Shown here: piece after piece, positions 61,501-64,000 of the stretch
Layout of the letters: the number at the start of each line of letters is the position of its first letter
How positions within the stretch are numbered: the stretch's first letter is position 1
Assembly (NCBI RefSeq): GCF_010731535.1
Contig: NZ_AP022581.1
Span: 2,551,952 to 2,615,951 of the forward strand
Length of the DNA stretch: 64,000 bases
Direction of reading: 5' to 3'
Source: Mycobacterium lacus
Lineage (GTDB): Bacteria; Actinomycetota; Actinomycetes; Mycobacteriales; Mycobacteriaceae
Program-made: the position numbers and the translations under genes
The notes under the pieces: generated by a model
The model's input: the letters and a program-made list of their open reading frames with translations, nothing else
Databases searched by the model: none
What the model was told of the DNA's origin: nothing

Positions 61501-63609
61501 GAACGCCTCCGGCCTGGGCACGATGAGCTGTGCGCCAAGCGACAACGTGACGAAGATGTCCAGCAGTGAAGCATCGAAGCTCACCGAGGACGACTGCAGC
61601 AACCGGTCCTCGGCGGTCATGCTCCACTCGGCAATGAAACCGTCCACGTGCTCGGCGATCGCGCGATGCGAGACCGCCACGCCCTTGGGTTGGCCGGTGG
61701 AGCCGGAGGTGTAGATAACATAAGCCAGGTGGTCGGGACGCAACGGGCGCGGCCGGTCGGCGTCGGTTAGCGTGGCGTCCGAGAGCCGCGCGGCGGCGCG
61801 CTCGGCGGCGTGGAGTTCGGGTGGCCCGATGACCATCTGGGGGCGGGCGTCGCCGACGAGATAGTCGATGCGTTCGTCGGGGTAGGCTGGATCGATCGGC
61901 AGGTAGGCCGCACCGGCTTTCAGCACGGCGAGCATGGCGACGATGAACTCGATCGACGTGGTCATGCGCAGGCCGATGATGGCTTCGTCGTCCTGCGCCC
62001 CGAAACCCTGCCCGATCAGCCAGCGCGCCAGCCGGTTCGCGCGCCGATGCAGTTCGGCATAGCTCAGCTCTGCCTCGTCGGAAACGAGCGCGACCGCGTC
62101 CGGCGAGGTGGCGGCGGCCTTCTCCAGCACGGCGACCATCGTGGTGGCGGGCGTCGCGACGACTTCGCCATGCGACTGCGCCAGCACGGCGGCCCGCTCA
62201 CCGGCGCCGAGCATATCCAGGCCGGTGACGCGGTGTTCGGGCGCGCTCAGCGCGTTGTCCAACAGCTGAATGTAATGAACCAGCATTTGGCCGACGAGTG
62301 CGGAACTCAGCGCATCGGTCTGGTACTCGAACTCGGCGAGCACGCCTTCCGGGTCGAGCTCGATCGCAAGGGCAAGCGGAAGGTGCGCGGCCACGGCGCC
62401 CAGTTCGAGCCGACGCACGGCGACGCCGTCCAACGCGAATTCACTTGCGCCCTTGCGCATGCTGAACCCCAGTCGGACCAGCTGGTCCATGCCATCGTGT
62501 CCCATGCGCTCCGGGTTTACTTCGCGAACCACCCGGTCGATGCCGACCGACTGATGGGCGAAGCCGTCCAGACAGGTTTCGCGCACCGCGTCGACGACCG
62601 AGGTGAACGTGTCAGTGGATCGCGCGGCGATCCGCAGCAGCAGGGTGTTGCCGAAATAGCCGATGGCGCCCTCGGCCGTTGCCCTGCGCTGAGCGACCGG
62701 CACGGAGACCAAGAAATCTTCCGCGCCGGTGTAGCGACGCACCAGCACACCGAAGGCCGCCAGCAACACCATGAAGGGTGTCGCGGAGCGTTTTCGGGCG
62801 AAGTCCTCGACCCGGCCGAACAGATCGGCGGGCAGCGCCCGAGTTCGACGCCGCGCCCGCCTGGACGGGCGCGCGGGGGCGAGGCCCGGAAGCGGCAGCG
62901 GTTCGGGTGACGGCCGCAACGTGTCAGCCCAGTAGCCGAGGTCAGCGATGCCGGGTTCCCCTGGTGTCTCGAGCACCTCGACCGCGACGAACTGTGGTGC
63001 GGGCCGACCCGGTTGGCGACAGTTGTAGGCAGCGCTGAGATCACAGAAGAAGACCGCCCAGGAATCGTCATCCCAACAGATGTGGTGCACGACAAGAAGC
63101 AGGACGAATTCGTTTGTGCCGGTCCGGATCAGGGCTATCCGCAGCGGCAACTCGTTGGTGAGATCGAACGGCGAGCCAAACTCGTCTCGCGCCAAGGCCC
63201 CGATCCGCGCCTCCCGGTCCTCCTCGGGGAGATGAGTCAGGTCGCCTGTTCGCCAACTGATCTGGGCGTCGTCGGAAAATACCTGATACGGCTCGCCCTC
63301 GGTGTCCACGCCGTAGGTGGTGCGCAAAATGGCATGGCGTGCAACGACAGCATCGAACGCGGCGCGCAAGCGGGCCTCGTCCACCGCACCCGTCAGTCGA
63401 TAGGCAACGCAGATGTTCAGCGTCACGTCGTCTGGGTCCATGGTTTGCAGAAACCACATCCGGCGCTGGCCGGTCGACAAGGGGTAACGTTCTCCGGCGC
63501 AGATGGCTGCCTGTTCGGCGGATTCCGTTGCCGCCATGCCGCTTTCGCGGATCCGGCTGCGCAGCAGTTCCCGGCGACGTTCCTGTGCCGTCTTGACGTC
63601 GTCTGTCAT
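58573..63609 (-). CDS. NRPS with C-A-T-C-T domains, MbtE-like
   Basis: A 1678-residue synthetase. The first condensation domain (about 40-470) has HHICWDDD near 175. The adenylation domain is at about 500-980 (LAYVIYTSGSTGQPKGV; specificity residues by eye DALHPGHVC plus K, substrate unknown). A carrier has GLGGHSLLAARL. The second condensation domain has HHIVSDQ, and a terminal carrier ALGGDSIISIKW is not preceded by its own A domain. Size and architecture resemble MbtE (1682 in M. tuberculosis), but the neighbours differ. The ATG at 63609 is used, 21 bases after the formyltransferase-like gene. An earlier GTG at 63621 is possible. Confidence 0.9.
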   Translation of the reverse strand: MTDDVKTAQERRRELLRSRIRESGMAATESAEQAAICAGERYPLSTGQRRMWFLQTMDPDDVTLNICVAYRLTGAVDEARLRAAFDAVVARHAILRTTYGVDTEGEPYQVFSDDAQISWRTGDLTHLPEEDREARIGALARDEFGSPFDLTNELPLRIALIRTGTNEFVLLLVVHHICWDDDSWAVFFCDLSAAYNCRQPGRPAPQFVAVEVLETPGEPGIADLGYWADTLRPSPEPLPLPGLAPARPSRRARRRTRALPADLFGRVEDFARKRSATPFMVLLAAFGVLVRRYTGAEDFLVSVPVAQRRATAEGAIGYFGNTLLLRIAARSTDTFTSVVDAVRETCLDGFAHQSVGIDRVVREVNPERMGHDGMDQLVRLGFSMRKGASEFALDGVAVRRLELGAVAAHLPLALAIELDPEGVLAEFEYQTDALSSALVGQMLVHYIQLLDNALSAPEHRVTGLDMLGAGERAAVLAQSHGEVVATPATTMVAVLEKAAATSPDAVALVSDEAELSYAELHRRANRLARWLIGQGFGAQDDEAIIGLRMTTSIEFIVAMLAVLKAGAAYLPIDPAYPDERIDYLVGDARPQMVIGPPELHAAERAAARLSDATLTDADRPRPLRPDHLAYVIYTSGSTGQPKGVAVSHRAIAEHVDGFIAEWSMTAEDRLLQSSSVSFDASLLDIFVTLSLGAQLIVPRPEAFGDVGYVADLIGRRGVTVLHMVPSMLSTLLMLPHVKQWRALRHVPVGGEALPGEVADRFASYFDAELRNHYGPTEAVVCSTHKLVEGSYGARVVPIGVPNRNVYAYVLDEELQPVPAEVIGELYLGGVQLARGYLGRPGLTAQRFVADPFNPGMRLYRTGDLVRRNISGDLEFIGRADEQVKIRGFRIELGEVESAVATHPAVRHCLVVAEDAEAGPTLAAYLVPVVDSADLDLDEIRSHAASVLPEYMVPSAFAVIPEIPLTVSGKLDKRALPAPTPVAARRYREPATATERRMCSIFARLFGWERVGAQDSFFGLGGHSLLAARLVAQIRAEFGVELSVRAVFDTPTPAGLAAQLLERFRAEFGIDLDELDAEKTSDDATPLARSSRPELVESVRPQRLPLSYSQLAAWFQYRIEGARDGFNIPFALRFDGPLDTVALAAALNDVVARHEPLRTNFDEHEGVPYQVVHPSLQVELPVATIDADDLDRTVAELRRHVFTPESGPLIKATLLALGPDTRNAHVLFVIVHHIVSDQVSLGILFDDLVIAYRARVRGKAPRWATLPIQFADYALWQRNALDSDWGRAELRYWCAALAGLPDEISVAPDRPRPPALGKRGVMASFTVSAARRTALTQLAEHNGATEFMVYQAVLAVLLHKLGGGTDIALGSPVASRVESRTASLIGLFANMVVLRNDLSGDPSPRTMLARSRDTVLDAFAHQELPIERLVEALNPARSLSRNPLFQSMIHFRGADRALTPRDLTGTGETTVVVLSLDFEVSLVDLDVGMTVTADGELDVRVVGNADLYEEATVALIADALNAALDAFATTPDRPVSTLELLPAADLEKLLAGPAPPVAAPPEPITGGSVETERVLIALLEELLDITGVDRGDNFFALGGDSIISIKWSALATARGLAFTPAMVFEHMTIAELAAAVDAAADQPAAEADSVPAPQYSPMSASGLSPEALAELTASWLKQP

Positions 63610-63630
63610 GGCTCGCCCCACTCCTGAAAT

Positions 63631-64000
63631 TCAGTTCGCCGGAAACGTATGGCTTGCGAGATAGCCGCCGCCCCTGAAGAATTCGTCCCCGTTACGCTCG
63701 ACTCCGCCCGCGGCCCGAACGCGAGTGATCACCAAGGCGCGGTTTCGGCCGCGAAACGCGTCGGGTCCGGACACCACCGCGCCGCCGCCCTCCTGCACGA
63801 TCACACGGCCGGGCGTACCGCCGTACCTGGCCTCGGAAACCCGCGCCTCGAGCACCTCGATCCGGTCACCCCGGTAGAAGGTGAATGGGCGAGGATATGG
63901 GTCGGACAACGCACGCACGAACCGCTCGAGATCCTCGGCGGGCCAGCTCCAGTCGATCAAGCTGTCCCGCTCGGAACGCTTGTGGAAGTACGTCCGTTCG
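63631..64000 (-). CDS. Formyltransferase-like protein, C-terminal part (runs off right edge)
   Basis: The last about 122 codons of a protein whose end matches the C-terminal domain of methionyl-tRNA formyltransferase relatives: RTYFHKRSERDSLIDWSWPA, then LERFVRALSDPYPRPFTFYRGDRIEVLEA, split by Arg, and GTPGRVIVQEGGGAVV. Such stand-alone formyltransferases (FxbA of exochelin, Rft-type enzymes) formylate N-hydroxyornithine or a similar amine for hydroxamate siderophores. The catalytic Asn-His-Asp part lies outside the window. Its 21-base spacing to the NRPS gene and the same strand put it in the NRPS operon. A housekeeping fmt is less likely in this context. Confidence 0.75.
   Translation of the reverse strand, partial: ERTYFHKRSERDSLIDWSWPAEDLERFVRALSDPYPRPFTFYRGDRIEVLEARVSEARYGGTPGRVIVQEGGGAVVSGPDAFRGRNRALVITRVRAAGGVERNGDEFFRGGGYLASHTFPAN

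Noticed and set aside
50532..63609. Calling the three NRPS genes the normal mycobactin genes mbtB, mbtF and mbtE
   Set aside because: Order, the missing thioesterase, the formyltransferase upstream, the SagB gene and the absence of mbtG/mbtH do not fit the mycobactin locus, although the proteins resemble its enzymes.

Overview
This is chromosomal DNA from a slow-growing Mycobacterium close to, but not the same as, M. tuberculosis. The base composition is high in GC. PE, PPE and ESX genes are present, and the gene order largely matches the H37Rv stretch from cysK1/cysE (about Rv2334) to the edge of the mycobactin (mbt) locus (about Rv2377). Rv numbers and H37Rv comparisons come from memory of that genome, not from a search. 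The species cannot be fixed from the sequence alone.

Layout. (1) 1-6011 is a sulfur block. A family 2A encapsulin shell and its cysteine desulfurase cargo (cut by the left edge) diverge from a five-gene run: a thioester-domain-like protein, cysK, cysE, a membrane-anchored thioredoxin and a DUF4395 membrane protein. (2) 6024-13307 holds a PE_PGRS gene, tRNA-Asn, a small conserved gene, dnaG, dgt and a TPM-domain membrane protein. (3) 13457-27846 is the ESX-5/phospholipase region: two esx pairs, an Rv2348c-like gene, intact plcA-plcB-plcC, a GAP/Sap-like membrane protein, a PPE38 orthologue and two PPE-MPTR genes that share an apparently identical 5' part. (4) 27956-43483 is core housekeeping: glyS, smtB-zur, recO-uppS, amiA2, the phoH-ybeY-corC-like-era operon, rsmE, dnaJ2 and hrcA. 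phoH carries a 359-residue intein that looks class 3. (5) 43567-45050 is a carboxymuconolactone decarboxylase-like gene overlapping an ECF41-type sigma factor.

(6) 45077-64000 is the most unusual part. Where H37Rv has cfp2 followed by mbtH, mbtG and mbtF, this genome has a cfp2 that lost its signal peptide, an IS110-family element split by a complete but frameshifted IS1634-family element, a SagB-type flavin oxidase, and a convergent NRPS operon. Read in the direction of transcription (minus strand), the operon is: formyltransferase-like gene (cut by the right edge), NRPS C-A-T-C-T, NRPS C-A-T-E, then an MbtB-like T-Cy-A-T protein that stops where the MbtB thioesterase would begin. The cyclization domain, a cysteine-like A-domain pocket and the SagB oxidase suggest a thiazole- or thiazoline-containing peptide. 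The formyltransferase suggests an N-formyl-hydroxamate ligand. Together they point to a siderophore-like pathway distinct from mycobactin. This is inference from domains and is not proven.

At several places, above all the two transposases, the reading frame is broken more than once, so these are annotated as pseudogenes.
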